The notes beneath the pieces are model-generated. The model ran no database searches, had not been told where the DNA came from, and saw nothing but the letters and a program-made list of their open reading frames with translations. A DNA stretch of 64,000 bases. Origin: Campylobacter gastrosuis (GTDB taxonomy: Bacteria; Campylobacterota; Campylobacteria; Campylobacterales; Campylobacteraceae). The position numbers and the translations under genes are program-made. Shown here one piece after another: positions 39,867 through 49,823 of this stretch. The first letter of the stretch is position 1; every line of letters begins with the position of its first letter. The DNA is taken from NCBI RefSeq assembly GCF_030249845.1, contig NZ_JANURM010000006.1, positions 1 to 64,000 on the forward strand, written 5' to 3'.

Positions 39867-42644
39867 ATGAATAGACGAGATTTTATAAAATCAGCCGCTG
39901 CAAGTGCTGCTTGTGTGAGTGCTGGGGTTAGCTTACCAAGTAACCTAGCCGCAAACGAAGGCAAAGATGGCTGGCGTTGGGATAAAGCGACTTGTCGTTT
40001 TTGCGGGACTGGCTGTGGCATTATGGTCGCTACAAAAGCTGGTAAAATCGTAGCCATAAAAGGCGACCCAGAAGCCCCTGTAAATCGTGGTTTAAACTGC
40101 ATTAAAGGCTATTTTAACGCTAAGATTATGTATGGCGAAGACCGCATTACAAAGCCACTTTTAAGAGTAAATGAAAAGGGCGAGTTTGACAAAAAGGGTA
40201 AATTTAAAGAGGTAAGCTGGCAAAAGGCGTTTGATGTTATGGAGGCGCAGTTTAGAAAGGCTTACAATGAGCTTGGTCCTCACGGAGTTGGAATTTTAGG
40301 CTCTGGGCAATATACGATTATGGAGGGCTACACCGCTGCTAAGCTTATGAAAGCTGGTTTTAGAAGCAATAACATTGACCCAAATGCAAGGCATTGTATG
40401 GCGTCAGCGGTCGTGGCGTTTATGCAGGTTTTTGGCGTTGATGAGCCTGCTGGCTGTTATGATGATATTGAGCTAACAGATACAATCGTAACTTGGGGCG
40501 CAAATATGGCTGAAATGCACCCGATTTTATGGGCAAGGATAAGCGATAAAAAGCTAAGCAATCCAGAGCGCGTAAAGGTCGTAAATTTAAGCACATATTC
40601 AAACAGAACCTCAAACCTAGCCGACATTGAGCTTATCTTTAAACCTTCAACCGACCTTGCTATTTGGAATTTCATCGCTCGTGAGATAGTTTATAACCAC
40701 CCTGAGCTAATGGATATTGATTTTGTCAAAAAGCACTGCGTATTTGCCACTGGACCAGTTGATATTGGCTATGGTTTAAGACCAAACATAAATCACCCAA
40801 AATACAAGCCAAGCGAGCTTGATACCGCTGCAAAAGAGAAGTCAAAAATCTTAACCGAGGCCGAGGGCGTTACTTTGGCATATTTAGGGCTAAAAAAGGG
40901 CGACACACTTGAAAATAAAAACACAGCCACCGCTGGTAACCACTGGCATATCAGCTTTGATGAGTTTAAAAAAGCCCTAGCACCTTACACACTTGATTTT
41001 GTCGCAAGTGTCGCAAAGGGCGATGATAACGAGAGCATTGAGAGCTTTAAAGAAAAGCTACAAAATTTAGCAAATTTATACATTGAGAAAAACCGCAAAG
41101 TCGTTAGCTTTTGGACTATGGGATTTAACCAGCACCAGCGTGGTACTTGGGTAAATGAACAAGCCTATATGGTGCATTTCTTACTTGGCAAACACGCACA
41201 GCCGGGCTGTGGGGCATTCTCTCTAACTGGTCAGCCATCAGCTTGTGGCACAGCACGTGAAGTTGGCACATTCGTTCATCGCCTCCCAGCTGATATGGTG
41301 GTAAATAATCCAAAACACAGAGAGATTAGCGAGGGCATTTGGAAGCTACCAAAAGACACACTAAACGGCGTGCCGGGCTCTCATTATATGAAAATGCTAC
41401 GTGATTTAGAAGATGGCAAGAATAAATTTATTTGGGTGCAAGTAAATAACCCTTGGCAAAATTCAGCCAACGCAAACCACTGGATAAAAGCAGCACGTGA
41501 AATGGATAACTTCATCGTTGTTAGCGACCCATATCCCGGAATTTCAGCCAAAGTCGCCGACTTAATCTTGCCAACTGCGATGATTTATGAAAAATGGGGA
41601 GCTTACGGCAACGCCGAACGCCGAACTCAACACTGGCGTCAGCAAGTCCTGCCAGTTGGCGAGGCGATGAGCGATACTTGGCAGATGTTTGAGTTTGCAA
41701 AACGCTTTAAAATCAAAGAATTTTGGGGCGAAGTAAAGCTAAATGATAAAGTAACCTTGCCAAACGTTTTAGAAGCTGCAAAGGCTATGGGCTATGATGA
41801 AAACGCCACGCTTTTTGACGTGCTTTTTGCAAACGATGAAGCAAAAAGCTACCCTGTAAAAGACGCTGTTATGGAGAATTTTGACAATTCAGAGGTCTTT
41901 GGCGATAGCAGAAATGTAGTAGGTAGCGATGGAGAGGTGTTTAAAGGCTACGGATTTTTCGTGCAAAAATACCTTTGGGAGGAGTATAGAAAATTTGGCG
42001 TAGGTCACGGACACGATTTAGCCGAGTTTGACGCATATCACAAGGTGCGTGGTTTAAGGTGGCCAGTGGTTAATGGCAAAGAGACACTTTGGCGATTTAA
42101 TACCGAGTTTGACCCTTATGCTAAAAAAGCCGCACCAAATGAAAAATTCGCATTTTATGGCAATAAAAATGCCTCAATGCCAAGTGGCAACCTAAAAGGC
42201 GTAACCGATAAAGAAAAAACCCCACTGCCAAATAAGGCAAAAATTTTCTTTCGCCCATATATGGAGCCTTGCGAAACGCCAACAAGCGAGTATCCATTTT
42301 GGCTTTGCACGGGTCGCGTGCTAGAACACTGGCACTCTGGCACGATGACAATGCGTGTGCCAGAGCTTTACAGAGCCGTCCCAGAGGCACTTTGCTATAT
42401 GCACGAAGATGACGCTAGTAAGCTTGGCGTGGCTAAAAACGATATCGTTTGGGTTGAGAGTCGCCGTGGTAAGGTAAAGGCAAAAGTAGAAACAAACGGC
42501 AGAAATAAGCCACCAGTTGGACTTGTTTATGTGCCTTGGTTTGATGAAAATGTCTATATAAATAAAGTTTGTCTTGACGCAACCTGCCCTATCTCAAAAG
42601 AGACGGACTTTAAAAAGTGTGCCGTTAAAATTTACAAGGCTTAA
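39867..42644 (+). CDS. napA: Periplasmic nitrate reductase catalytic subunit NapA
   Basis: 925 residues. Tat signal [14 protein letters not shown]; [4Fe-4S] ligands Cys43, Cys46, Cys50 and Cys78; molybdenum ligand Cys177 in NARHCMAS, which marks nitrate reductase against the Ser of DmsA. Reduces nitrate to nitrite in the periplasm, fed through NapB. TAAGGAG precedes ATG. First gene of napAGHBFD; epsilonproteobacterial nap clusters lack napC, as here. Confidence 0.97.
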   Translation: MNRRDFIKSAAASAACVSAGVSLPSNLAANEGKDGWRWDKATCRFCGTGCGIMVATKAGKIVAIKGDPEAPVNRGLNCIKGYFNAKIMYGEDRITKPLLRVNEKGEFDKKGKFKEVSWQKAFDVMEAQFRKAYNELGPHGVGILGSGQYTIMEGYTAAKLMKAGFRSNNIDPNARHCMASAVVAFMQVFGVDEPAGCYDDIELTDTIVTWGANMAEMHPILWARISDKKLSNPERVKVVNLSTYSNRTSNLADIELIFKPSTDLAIWNFIAREIVYNHPELMDIDFVKKHCVFATGPVDIGYGLRPNINHPKYKPSELDTAAKEKSKILTEAEGVTLAYLGLKKGDTLENKNTATAGNHWHISFDEFKKALAPYTLDFVASVAKGDDNESIESFKEKLQNLANLYIEKNRKVVSFWTMGFNQHQRGTWVNEQAYMVHFLLGKHAQPGCGAFSLTGQPSACGTAREVGTFVHRLPADMVVNNPKHREISEGIWKLPKDTLNGVPGSHYMKMLRDLEDGKNKFIWVQVNNPWQNSANANHWIKAAREMDNFIVVSDPYPGISAKVADLILPTAMIYEKWGAYGNAERRTQHWRQQVLPVGEAMSDTWQMFEFAKRFKIKEFWGEVKLNDKVTLPNVLEAAKAMGYDENATLFDVLFANDEAKSYPVKDAVMENFDNSEVFGDSRNVVGSDGEVFKGYGFFVQKYLWEEYRKFGVGHGHDLAEFDAYHKVRGLRWPVVNGKETLWRFNTEFDPYAKKAAPNEKFAFYGNKNASMPSGNLKGVTDKEKTPLPNKAKIFFRPYMEPCETPTSEYPFWLCTGRVLEHWHSGTMTMRVPELYRAVPEALCYMHEDDASKLGVAKNDIVWVESRRGKVKAKVETNGRNKPPVGLVYVPWFDENVYINKVCLDATCPISKETDFKKCAVKIYKA

Positions 42645-42646
42645 AA

Positions 42647-43393
42647 TTGCAAAGACGTGAAGTGTTAAAATTTAGCGTTAAGGCGATCTCACTTGCAGTG
42701 GCTGGTGGCTTAATTTGGCAAAAATCAGCAACCGCAAGTCAGCCGACCCTGCTTCGCCCACCAGCAGCAAAAAGTGAGAAAGAATTTCTAGCTAGTTGCA
42801 TTCGCTGTGGGCTTTGCGTGGTGGCTTGTCCGTTTGATACGCTAAAATTAGCCGAGTTTGGCAGTGATATAAGCACTGGCACACCATATTTTACGCCTCG
42901 CAAAACACCTTGTTATATGTGCGGGGCAGCGCCTTGCGTGCCAGCCTGTCCAACGGACGCACTTGATATAAAGACCATTAGCAAAGAGGGCAAGATTGAC
43001 ATTAGCCTAGCTAGAATGGGCGTTGCTGTTGTTGACATGAAAAACTGCGTAGCATTTTGGGGCATTCAATGTGATGCGTGTTACAGGGCTTGTCCGTTAA
43101 TTGACAGAGCCATAAAGCTTGAATACAGGCGAAACGAACGCACACAAAAACACGCATTTTTACTACCAGTGGTTGATAGCGATGTATGCACTGGCTGTGG
43201 TGTATGCGAGAGAGCTTGTATCACGCAAAAACCAGCCATTATCGTTTTTGAGCGAGATAGAGCCTTAGGAGCGGTAAGAGATGATTATATTAAGGGCTGG
43301 GATAAAAAAGATGAAGCTAGGATAGATGATGATTTTACGCCAAATCCGAGCATAAAAAAGGCAAAAGACTACCTAAATAGCGGAGAATTTTAA
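42647..43393 (+). CDS. napG: NapG, periplasmic ferredoxin-type menaquinol dehydrogenase subunit
   Basis: 248 residues with a Tat-type leader (MQRREVLKFSVKAISL) and four [4Fe-4S] Cys groups (CIRCGLCVVAC, CYMCGAAPCVPAC, CDACYRAC, CTGCGVCERAC). Works with NapH to pass electrons from menaquinol to NapB. Start is TTG, two bases after napA. Overlaps napH by one base. Confidence 0.94.
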   Translation: MQRREVLKFSVKAISLAVAGGLIWQKSATASQPTLLRPPAAKSEKEFLASCIRCGLCVVACPFDTLKLAEFGSDISTGTPYFTPRKTPCYMCGAAPCVPACPTDALDIKTISKEGKIDISLARMGVAVVDMKNCVAFWGIQCDACYRACPLIDRAIKLEYRRNERTQKHAFLLPVVDSDVCTGCGVCERACITQKPAIIVFERDRALGAVRDDYIKGWDKKDEARIDDDFTPNPSIKKAKDYLNSGEF

Positions 43394-44178
43394 TGAAAAT
43401 CGTAATTTTAAGAAGATTAACTCAACTTACAATTTTATCGCTATTTGTGCTTGGTAACTTTTACGGCGTTAAAATTTTACTTGGCGATTTTAGTGCTTCA
43501 ACGCTTTTTGGTGTGCATTTAGCCGACCCGTTTGCGGTTATTCAGCTCTTACTTGCTGGATTTTCGCTTGGGGCAAATGCGATTTTTGGGGCGTTTATCG
43601 TTGCTATTTTTTACGCACTCATCGCACCTCGTGCATTTTGTGGCTGGGTTTGTCCGGTAAATTTTCTAAGCGAATTAGCATTTAATTTAAGGGCAAAATT
43701 TGGCTCAACAAACCAAAAAAGGGTGCTAAATTTAAGCAAAAACGCAAGATATTATCTACTTGCATTTAGCCTAATCTTTTCAGCTATTTTTGGCTTTGCC
43801 GCCTTTGAGAGCGTTAGTCAAGTTGGGCTTTTAGTGCGTAGCATTGTCTTTTTACAAGGCTCATTTTTTGGTATAGTACTTTGTATTTTAGTCTTTGAAA
43901 TTTTCATATTTTCACGTGGCATTTGCTCACACATTTGCCCGCTTGGTGCATTTTATGCGATTATCTCAAAATTTTCACTAATTCGCATATCGCACAATTT
44001 TCAAAACTGCACCAAATGCAACAAATGCAAGGTCGTCTGCCCAGAAAATCAAGTGCTTGATATGATAGCAAAACGCAATGATTTTGTCAGAAATTCAGAG
44101 TGTATTAGCTGTGGGCGTTGCATTGATGTTTGCGATGATGACGCTCTAAATTTTAATATTATAAGGAGAAAACAATGA
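43393..44178 (+). CDS. napH: NapH, membrane quinol dehydrogenase subunit
   Basis: 261 residues with four membrane helices, cytoplasm-facing CxxxCP motifs (FCGWVCPVNF, ICSHICPLGAF) and two C-terminal ferredoxin motifs (CTKCNKCKVVCP, CISCGRCIDVC). It oxidises menaquinol and hands electrons to NapG, replacing NapC. Its stop overlaps the napB ATG. Confidence 0.94.
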   Translation: MKIVILRRLTQLTILSLFVLGNFYGVKILLGDFSASTLFGVHLADPFAVIQLLLAGFSLGANAIFGAFIVAIFYALIAPRAFCGWVCPVNFLSELAFNLRAKFGSTNQKRVLNLSKNARYYLLAFSLIFSAIFGFAAFESVSQVGLLVRSIVFLQGSFFGIVLCILVFEIFIFSRGICSHICPLGAFYAIISKFSLIRISHNFQNCTKCNKCKVVCPENQVLDMIAKRNDFVRNSECISCGRCIDVCDDDALNFNIIRRKQ

Positions 44179-44696
44179 AATTTAAAGCAATTTCTGCCGC
44201 CTTTTTGGCGATTTTTTTAGCAGCTTGTGCGATTTCATCAAAGCAGGTTAGCGATGATGAGATTGGACTTAGAAAAATTTCGCTACTTGATGAGCAAGAT
44301 GTCAGCATAAAGGATATAAACTGGACAGCACAGCCAGCTGGTATGTCAAAAAAGCTTGACCGCTCGTTTGAGAACGCACCGCCATTTATCTCTCACGATA
44401 TTGAAGGTATGGTGCCAATTACAAAGGATTTAAATATGTGCACCACCTGCCATTTGCCTGAATTTGCCAAAGATGCTGGTGCTACGCCAGTGCCAAAGTC
44501 GCACCTTTATGATTTAAGAAATAACAAAGACAAGGGCGGTGTGCTTCACGATGAGCGATTTGTTTGCACGACCTGCCACGTCCCACAAGCAAATGTTAAT
44601 GCCCCAAAAGCCAACAGCTTTAAAGCCGATTTTAGAGATAAAAACGGCAACACAAAGTCAAATTTGCTTGAAGTTTTAAATGACGGCGTAAAATAA
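44175..44696 (+). CDS. napB: NapB, dihaem cytochrome c subunit
   Basis: 173 residues with two CTTCH haem sites (CTTCHLPEF and CTTCHVPQA) and the distal His residues expected between them (for example ISHDIEG). The leader ends IFLAACAIS; the Cys could be lipidated, although a normal signal cleavage is also possible. Transfers electrons to NapA. A GGAG site precedes ATG. Confidence 0.95.
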   Translation: MKFKAISAAFLAIFLAACAISSKQVSDDEIGLRKISLLDEQDVSIKDINWTAQPAGMSKKLDRSFENAPPFISHDIEGMVPITKDLNMCTTCHLPEFAKDAGATPVPKSHLYDLRNNKDKGGVLHDERFVCTTCHVPQANVNAPKANSFKADFRDKNGNTKSNLLEVLNDGVK

Positions 44697-45161
44697 TTGA
44701 AACGGCGTGAAATTTTTAAGAAAATTTTGGGTGCAAAAGACGCACCCAAAACGATAAATCCGCCCTATTTTAGCGGTGTTTTTGACTGCATTGATTGTAG
44801 TGCTAGTTGCGTTAAAAGCTGTGAACGTGAGCTTTTAAGCTTTGACGACGTTAGCGTTAGTTTTAGCGTTAAAAATTTAGGCTGTAATTTTTGCAAAAAG
44901 TGTGCCTTAGCGTGTGAAGATTTAGGCAAAGATGTGCTAAATTTAAAGCACGAAGCAAAAATAGAAGCAAAAACAAGCATTGATGTAAGCACCTGCTTAG
45001 CGTGGAGCGGTGTCGTGTGTAGTAGCTGTCTTGATAGCTGTCGCTATAAAGGCATTGATTTTTTGGGGCTTTTTCGCCCAGTGATTAATCAAAACTGCAT
45101 AAATTGTGGCGAGTGCTTAAATGTGTGCTTTAAAGGCTCAATAAAAATGCAAGGGATTTAG
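44697..45161 (+). CDS. napF: NapF-like ferredoxin
   Basis: 154 residues, TTG start directly after napB. Begins KRREIFKKIL and has Cys groups CIDCSASCVKSC, CNFCKKCALAC, CSSCLDSC and CINCGECLNVC, i.e. three to four [4Fe-4S] clusters. NapF-type proteins act in the cytoplasm in maturation of or electron supply to NapA. It occupies the place of napL of C. jejuni, as in the Wolinella-type order but with no napL. Confidence 0.82.
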   Translation: MKRREIFKKILGAKDAPKTINPPYFSGVFDCIDCSASCVKSCERELLSFDDVSVSFSVKNLGCNFCKKCALACEDLGKDVLNLKHEAKIEAKTSIDVSTCLAWSGVVCSSCLDSCRYKGIDFLGLFRPVINQNCINCGECLNVCFKGSIKMQGI

Positions 45162-45497
45162 ATGAATATTTCAAGTGTGATTATAAATTTAAAAGATGAG
45201 AGCGTTAAAAACGCTGTTTTAGACGATTTATCAAGGCTAGATGAGTGCGAGCTAGTAACAAACGAGGGCGCAAAAATCATCTGCTTAATAAACGCAAAAG
45301 ATATAGATGACGAGATTAGAATTTTTAGAGCCATTGAAGCCATAAAGGGCGTAAATAGCGTAACAATGGCGTTTAGCTACCAAGAAGATTTAGATTTTAG
45401 CCCAGAGAGCTTTAAAATTCATCAAATGCTAAACGATGAAAACTTAAACGCTCAAAACATAGTCTATAACGGACACGTCGGCTTTAAAATCAAGTAG
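45162..45497 (+). CDS. napD: NapD, NapA-specific chaperone
   Basis: 111 residues of ferredoxin-like alpha/beta fold beginning MNISSVIINLKDESV. NapD binds the NapA Tat signal until cofactor insertion is complete. Abuts napF. Slightly longer than usual at the C-terminus. Last nap gene; an AT-rich imperfect hairpin (45515-45542) follows. Confidence 0.85.
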   Translation: MNISSVIINLKDESVKNAVLDDLSRLDECELVTNEGAKIICLINAKDIDDEIRIFRAIEAIKGVNSVTMAFSYQEDLDFSPESFKIHQMLNDENLNAQNIVYNGHVGFKIK

Positions 45498-45591
45498 TTG
45501 AGTAGTTTTAGCTAAATTTGTAAAATTTTCATCACAAATTTGCAAAAATTCTTACAAATTACGTTAAAATAAAGCCATTTTAGGAGTGTTT

Positions 45592-46605
45592 ATGGCTAAG
45601 CTTTTTTCGCCGCTACAAATCGGCAAAATTTCAGTAAAAAACCGCATTGTTATGCCGCCTATGTGCCTTTATAAGGTTAGCTTAGATGATGGCAAACCAA
45701 CCAAATTTCACACCGACCACTACACAGCAAGAGCCTTAGGCGGAGTTGGGCTAATCATCGTTGAAGCCACCGCTGTTTTGCCAGAGGGTAGGATTACAAA
45801 CGCCGACCTTGGACTTTGGAGCGATGAGCAGGTTTTAGCTCACAAAAATTTAGTTGATAGCCTAAAATTTTACGATTTAAAAGTAGGCATTCAACTCGCT
45901 CACGCAGGGCGAAAGAGTATGTGCGTTGATAGCACGCCACTTTCAAGCTGTGAGATAAAATTTGATGAAAACTACAAAACCCCAAAAAATATGAGCCTTG
46001 ATGAGATTGATAATTTCAAACAAAGCTTTGTAAGCTCAGCCATAAAAGCTCAAAAGGCTGGTTATGACTTAATTGAAATTCACGCCGCTCACGGCTATTT
46101 ACTCAACCAATTTTTAAGCAAAAAACTAAACCAACGAGATGATAAATACAAAGACGGCTCGCTACTTTTAAAAGAAATTTTAACCCAAGTAAAGGCAAAT
46201 GTCAGCTGTGCCGTTGGCGTTAGACTTAGTGCTACAACTTACCAAAGCGATGATTACGGCTTAGATGAGTGCGTAAAACTTTGTGTGGAGCTTGAAAAAA
46301 CTGGCGCTGATTTTTTACATATCTCATCAGGTGGCGTCTATGCAAACCCAGATATATCGCTAAAAATCGCACCGCTTTATCAAGCGGAATTTGCAAAAGC
46401 AGTAAAAAAAGCGGTAAAAATTCCAGTCATCGCCGTTGGCTTAATCAAAACTGGCAGTGAGGGTGAAGCCCTGCTACTTGGCGATGTTTGCGATTTAGTC
46501 GCTTACGGCAGAGAGCTTTTAAAAGAGCCAAATTTAGCCTATAAAATGGCTAGTGAGCTAAACGAAAAAAGTCTAATTGAAAATTCATACCAAAGAGCAT
46601 TTTAA
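45592..46605 (+). CDS. Old-yellow-enzyme family NADH:flavin oxidoreductase
   Basis: 337 residues with the FMN TIM barrel: KNRIVMPPMC, QLAHAGRKS, EIHAAHGYLLNQF and the C-terminal DLVAYGRELLKEPN. Closest in motif set to the YqjM/NamA class of ene-reductases. ATG 45592 with TAGGAG upstream is preferred to GTG 45586. Physiological substrate unknown. Ten bases before mqo, so likely co-transcribed. Confidence 0.9.
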   Translation: MAKLFSPLQIGKISVKNRIVMPPMCLYKVSLDDGKPTKFHTDHYTARALGGVGLIIVEATAVLPEGRITNADLGLWSDEQVLAHKNLVDSLKFYDLKVGIQLAHAGRKSMCVDSTPLSSCEIKFDENYKTPKNMSLDEIDNFKQSFVSSAIKAQKAGYDLIEIHAAHGYLLNQFLSKKLNQRDDKYKDGSLLLKEILTQVKANVSCAVGVRLSATTYQSDDYGLDECVKLCVELEKTGADFLHISSGGVYANPDISLKIAPLYQAEFAKAVKKAVKIPVIAVGLIKTGSEGEALLLGDVCDLVAYGRELLKEPNLAYKMASELNEKSLIENSYQRAF

Positions 46606-46615
46606 AGGGGGATAG

Positions 46616-47962
46616 ATGAAGCAAAAACATTATGAAGTAGTGGTAGTTGGCGGTGGGATTAGTGGCTGTGCGCTGTTTTATTCACTTGCAAATTTTTCAG
46701 ACATTAAAAGCGTTGCCTTGCTTGAAAAATACGAAGGCATCGCTACTTTAAACACAAAGGGGACGTGTAATTCACAAACCATTCATTGTGGCGACATTGA
46801 GACAAACTACACCGAAGCAAAGGCAAGAAAGGTCGCACAAATCGCTAAAATGCCCGTAAAATACGGACTAAAATATGGCTACAACGAGAAATTTATGTTC
46901 TCTCATCAAAAAATGGTTCTTGGCGTTGGCGATGATGAAGTGGCAAAAATCAGGGCTAGGTTTGAAATTTTTAAGGAGATTTATCCAAATTTAGAGCTGT
47001 TTGAGAGAGAGGATATTAAAAATTTAGAGCCAAACCTGCTTTTTGATGAACACGGCAAAGAAAGAGGCGAAAACATCGTATCTATGGGCGTTAGAGGCGG
47101 AGAATACACGACAATGGACTTTGGTGCTATGAGTGAGTCCCTAATTAAAAACGCAAAGCAAATCGGCGGCGACGGATTTGAGGTTTATCTAAATTCAGAA
47201 GTCTTAGATATTAAAAAAATCGGCGATACATTTTACTTAAAAACAAGCGATAACGCCTCAATCACAGCCAGTGCCGTTGTCGTTGATGCAGGGACTTACT
47301 CGCTCTATCTTGCCCATAAAATGGGCTATGGGCTACATTTAAGCACCCTGCCTATCGCTGGTAGCTTTTACTTCTCAAACCGCAAAATTCTAAACGGCAA
47401 GGTCTATATGGTGCAAAACGACAAGCTCCCATTTGCAGCACTTCACGGAGACCCTGATATCCTAGCTGGTGGTAAAACTCGCTTTGGCCCAACAGCACTT
47501 GTCTTGCCAAAACTTGAAAGATACCACGGACTAGGCAGTTTCTTTGACTTTTTTGAAACGCTCAAACTTGATAAAAACGTCCTAAAAGTCTTTTACACGC
47601 TCTTAAAAGATAGCGATATTAGAAACTACGTGTTTAGAAATTTCTTATTTGAAGTGCCTATCTTAAATAAGAAAATTTTCGTTAAAGACGCCCGTAAAAT
47701 CGTGCCTAGCTTAAAAGAAGATGAACTTAGCTATGCTAAAAATTTTGGTGGAGTAAGACCTCAGGTAATTGATAAAAACACTGGCAGGTTAGAATTTGGC
47801 GAAGGCAGGATTAGCACAGAAGATGGCATTATCTTTAATATGACGCCAAGTCCGGGTGCCACAAGCTGTTTTGACACGGCAAAAAACGACTTAATGCAGG
47901 TTTGCAAATACCTAAATCGTGAATTTTTAGCCGATAAATTTCAAAGTGAGCTTTGTGATTAA
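46616..47962 (+). CDS. mqo: Malate:quinone oxidoreductase
   Basis: 448 residues. N-terminal FAD fold VVVVGGGISGCALFYSL, then NTKGTCNSQTIHCG, and C-terminal MTPSPGATSCF. The short epsilonproteobacterial type. Oxidises malate to oxaloacetate and delivers electrons to menaquinone, so it can feed the nap and dms reductases in the window. Confidence 0.93.
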   Translation: MKQKHYEVVVVGGGISGCALFYSLANFSDIKSVALLEKYEGIATLNTKGTCNSQTIHCGDIETNYTEAKARKVAQIAKMPVKYGLKYGYNEKFMFSHQKMVLGVGDDEVAKIRARFEIFKEIYPNLELFEREDIKNLEPNLLFDEHGKERGENIVSMGVRGGEYTTMDFGAMSESLIKNAKQIGGDGFEVYLNSEVLDIKKIGDTFYLKTSDNASITASAVVVDAGTYSLYLAHKMGYGLHLSTLPIAGSFYFSNRKILNGKVYMVQNDKLPFAALHGDPDILAGGKTRFGPTALVLPKLERYHGLGSFFDFFETLKLDKNVLKVFYTLLKDSDIRNYVFRNFLFEVPILNKKIFVKDARKIVPSLKEDELSYAKNFGGVRPQVIDKNTGRLEFGEGRISTEDGIIFNMTPSPGATSCFDTAKNDLMQVCKYLNREFLADKFQSELCD

Positions 47963-47967
47963 TTTTT

Positions 47968-47990
47968 TAAATAATAATTTTTATTATTTA
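47968..47990. promoter_or_regulatory. 10-bp inverted repeat upstream of dps
   Basis: TAAATAATAA, TTT, TTATTATTTA: perfect dyad between mqo and dps, 58 bases before the dps ATG. Composition and shape suit a Fur/PerR-type operator; it could also act as an mqo 3' hairpin. Confidence 0.45.
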
Positions 47991-48047
47991 GTTTATATTA
48001 AAAATTTGGCGTTATAATTGCCAAACTTAAAAATTAAAGGAGACAAA

Positions 48048-48482
48048 ATGTCAAAAGTTATAGCACAACTAAACCAAATCCAAGCCGATGCACACGCATT
48101 ATACGTGAAATTTCACGACCTACACTGGAATGTAAAAGGCATTCAGTTTTTTAGCGTTCATGAATACACAGAAAAAGCCTACGACGATATGAGCGAAATT
48201 TTTGACGCTGTGGCTGAAAGAGCCTTAATGCTTGGCGGTCGCCCAGTCGTTAAACAAGATGAGCTTTTAAAGCTATCTCACGTAAAATATGATGTTAAAG
48301 ATAGCTACACACCAACAGAAGTTTTAGAGCTAGTTTTAGCCGATTACAAGCACCTTTTAGCCGAGTTTAAAAAGCTTGATGAGTTAGCAGAAGGCGACAG
48401 CACTACTCAAACTTACGCACAAGATGAAATTGCAAAATACGAAAAAGCAATTTGGATGCTAAACGCCACGCTAGGCAGATAA
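48048..48482 (+). CDS. dps: Dps ferritin-like DNA-protection protein
   Basis: 144 residues. Inter-subunit ferroxidase ligands visible: His26 (HDLHWNVKG), His38 and Asp53/Glu57 (DAVAE). Oxidises and stores iron in a 12-mer and protects from peroxide. ATG 48048 with AAAGGAG upstream; the longer frame to 48018 is not supported. Followed by a strong terminator. Confidence 0.96.
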   Translation: MSKVIAQLNQIQADAHALYVKFHDLHWNVKGIQFFSVHEYTEKAYDDMSEIFDAVAERALMLGGRPVVKQDELLKLSHVKYDVKDSYTPTEVLELVLADYKHLLAEFKKLDELAEGDSTTQTYAQDEIAKYEKAIWMLNATLGR

Positions 48483-48508
48483 ATTTTGGGGGCAAACCCC
48501 CAAAATTT
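48481..48508. terminator. Terminator after dps
   Basis: AAATTTTGGGGG, loop CAAA, CCCCCAAAATTT: 12-bp perfect stem overlapping the dps stop, with T-rich sequence following. Confidence 0.88.
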
Positions 48509-48587
48509 ACCACTTTTTTAAAAATCTACTTAAAATTTAAAGCCAAATTTTGCTAAAATCACACAAATTTTACAAAAAAGGCAGACA

Positions 48588-49823
48588 ATGATAAACCTAA
48601 AACTTCTTGAAAATAACTACGAAAAATTTGTATCAAAGCTAAACGCAAAAAAGGTAAGCTCTGATCTTATAAAAGAGCTACTTGATACGTTTAATACGCT
48701 TAAAAAAGAGCGATTAGAGCTTGAAAATTTGCAGTCCTTTCAAAACGCAAAGAGCAAAGAGCTTGGCGAACTAGCAAGAAACAAAGCCGACACGACAGCC
48801 CTAAAAGACGAGCTTAGCAAAAATAAAGAGCAGATGATAAAGCAAAACGAAGCGGTTAAAATTTTAGAAGCAAAGCTTGATGAGATCGCTAGTTGCGTGC
48901 CAAATATCATTGACGATGACGTCCCACTTGGAGAGGACGAAAACGACAACGTCTGCATAAAAGAGGTTTTAACGCCACCAATTTTTGACTTTGAACCAAA
49001 GGCACACTACGAGCTAACGCCAGAGCTTGATTTTGAGCGTGGGGCGAAAATTTCAGGCTCACGCTTTACGATTTTAAGGGGCGAAATGGCAAAGCTTAGC
49101 CGCGCTCTGGTAAATTATATGATTGATTTTAACCAAGCTCGTGGCTTTGAGCTTGTAAATGTGCCGTTTTTGGTAAATGCAAACACGCTTTATGGCACAG
49201 GGCAGTTGCCAAAATTTAAAGATGACCTTTATAAGGTTGATGATGAGGACTTGTATCTTATCCCAACTAGCGAGGTGCCTGTTACAAATATCTACAACGA
49301 CGAGATTATTGACGCGCAAAATTTACCCATAAAAATGACTTGCTACTCGGCGTGTTTTAGAAAAGAAGCGGGCAGTGCTGGTCATGATACACGAGGTATG
49401 ATACGCCAACACCAGTTTGAAAAGGTGGAGCTTGTAAGCATAACTCACCCTGATGATAGCGAGAAAGTGTTACAAGAAATGGTTGATTGTGCTTCGGATT
49501 TGCTAAAATCTCTTGGCTTAGCGCACCGACATATGCTACTTTGTAGCGGAGATTTGGGCTTTGGCGCGGCAAAGACCATTGACCTTGAAGTGTGGCTACC
49601 GGGGCAAAATAAATATAGAGAGATTAGCTCGGTTTCAAACACGCGCGATTTTCAAGCAAGACGCGCTAAAATCCGCTACAAGCAAGATGGCAAAAACGCC
49701 CTAGTTCATACGCTAAACGGATCAAGCCTAGCCGTTGGCAGGACGCTAATTGCAATCATTGAAAACTACCAAAAAGCCGACGGCACTATTGAAATTCCAG
49801 ACGTGCTTAAAAGGTATATGTAG
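48588..49823 (+). CDS. serS: Seryl-tRNA synthetase
   Basis: 411 residues: N-terminal antiparallel coiled coil (about 25-105) that grips the tRNA-Ser arm, then class II motifs (motif 2 around [15 protein letters not shown], motif 3 [19 protein letters not shown]). Charges tRNA-Ser, and tRNA-Sec for selenocysteine, which is relevant because selD here contains Sec. Overlaps pflB by one base (TAGTG). Confidence 0.97.
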   Translation: MINLKLLENNYEKFVSKLNAKKVSSDLIKELLDTFNTLKKERLELENLQSFQNAKSKELGELARNKADTTALKDELSKNKEQMIKQNEAVKILEAKLDEIASCVPNIIDDDVPLGEDENDNVCIKEVLTPPIFDFEPKAHYELTPELDFERGAKISGSRFTILRGEMAKLSRALVNYMIDFNQARGFELVNVPFLVNANTLYGTGQLPKFKDDLYKVDDEDLYLIPTSEVPVTNIYNDEIIDAQNLPIKMTCYSACFRKEAGSAGHDTRGMIRQHQFEKVELVSITHPDDSEKVLQEMVDCASDLLKSLGLAHRHMLLCSGDLGFGAAKTIDLEVWLPGQNKYREISSVSNTRDFQARRAKIRYKQDGKNALVHTLNGSSLAVGRTLIAIIENYQKADGTIEIPDVLKRYM

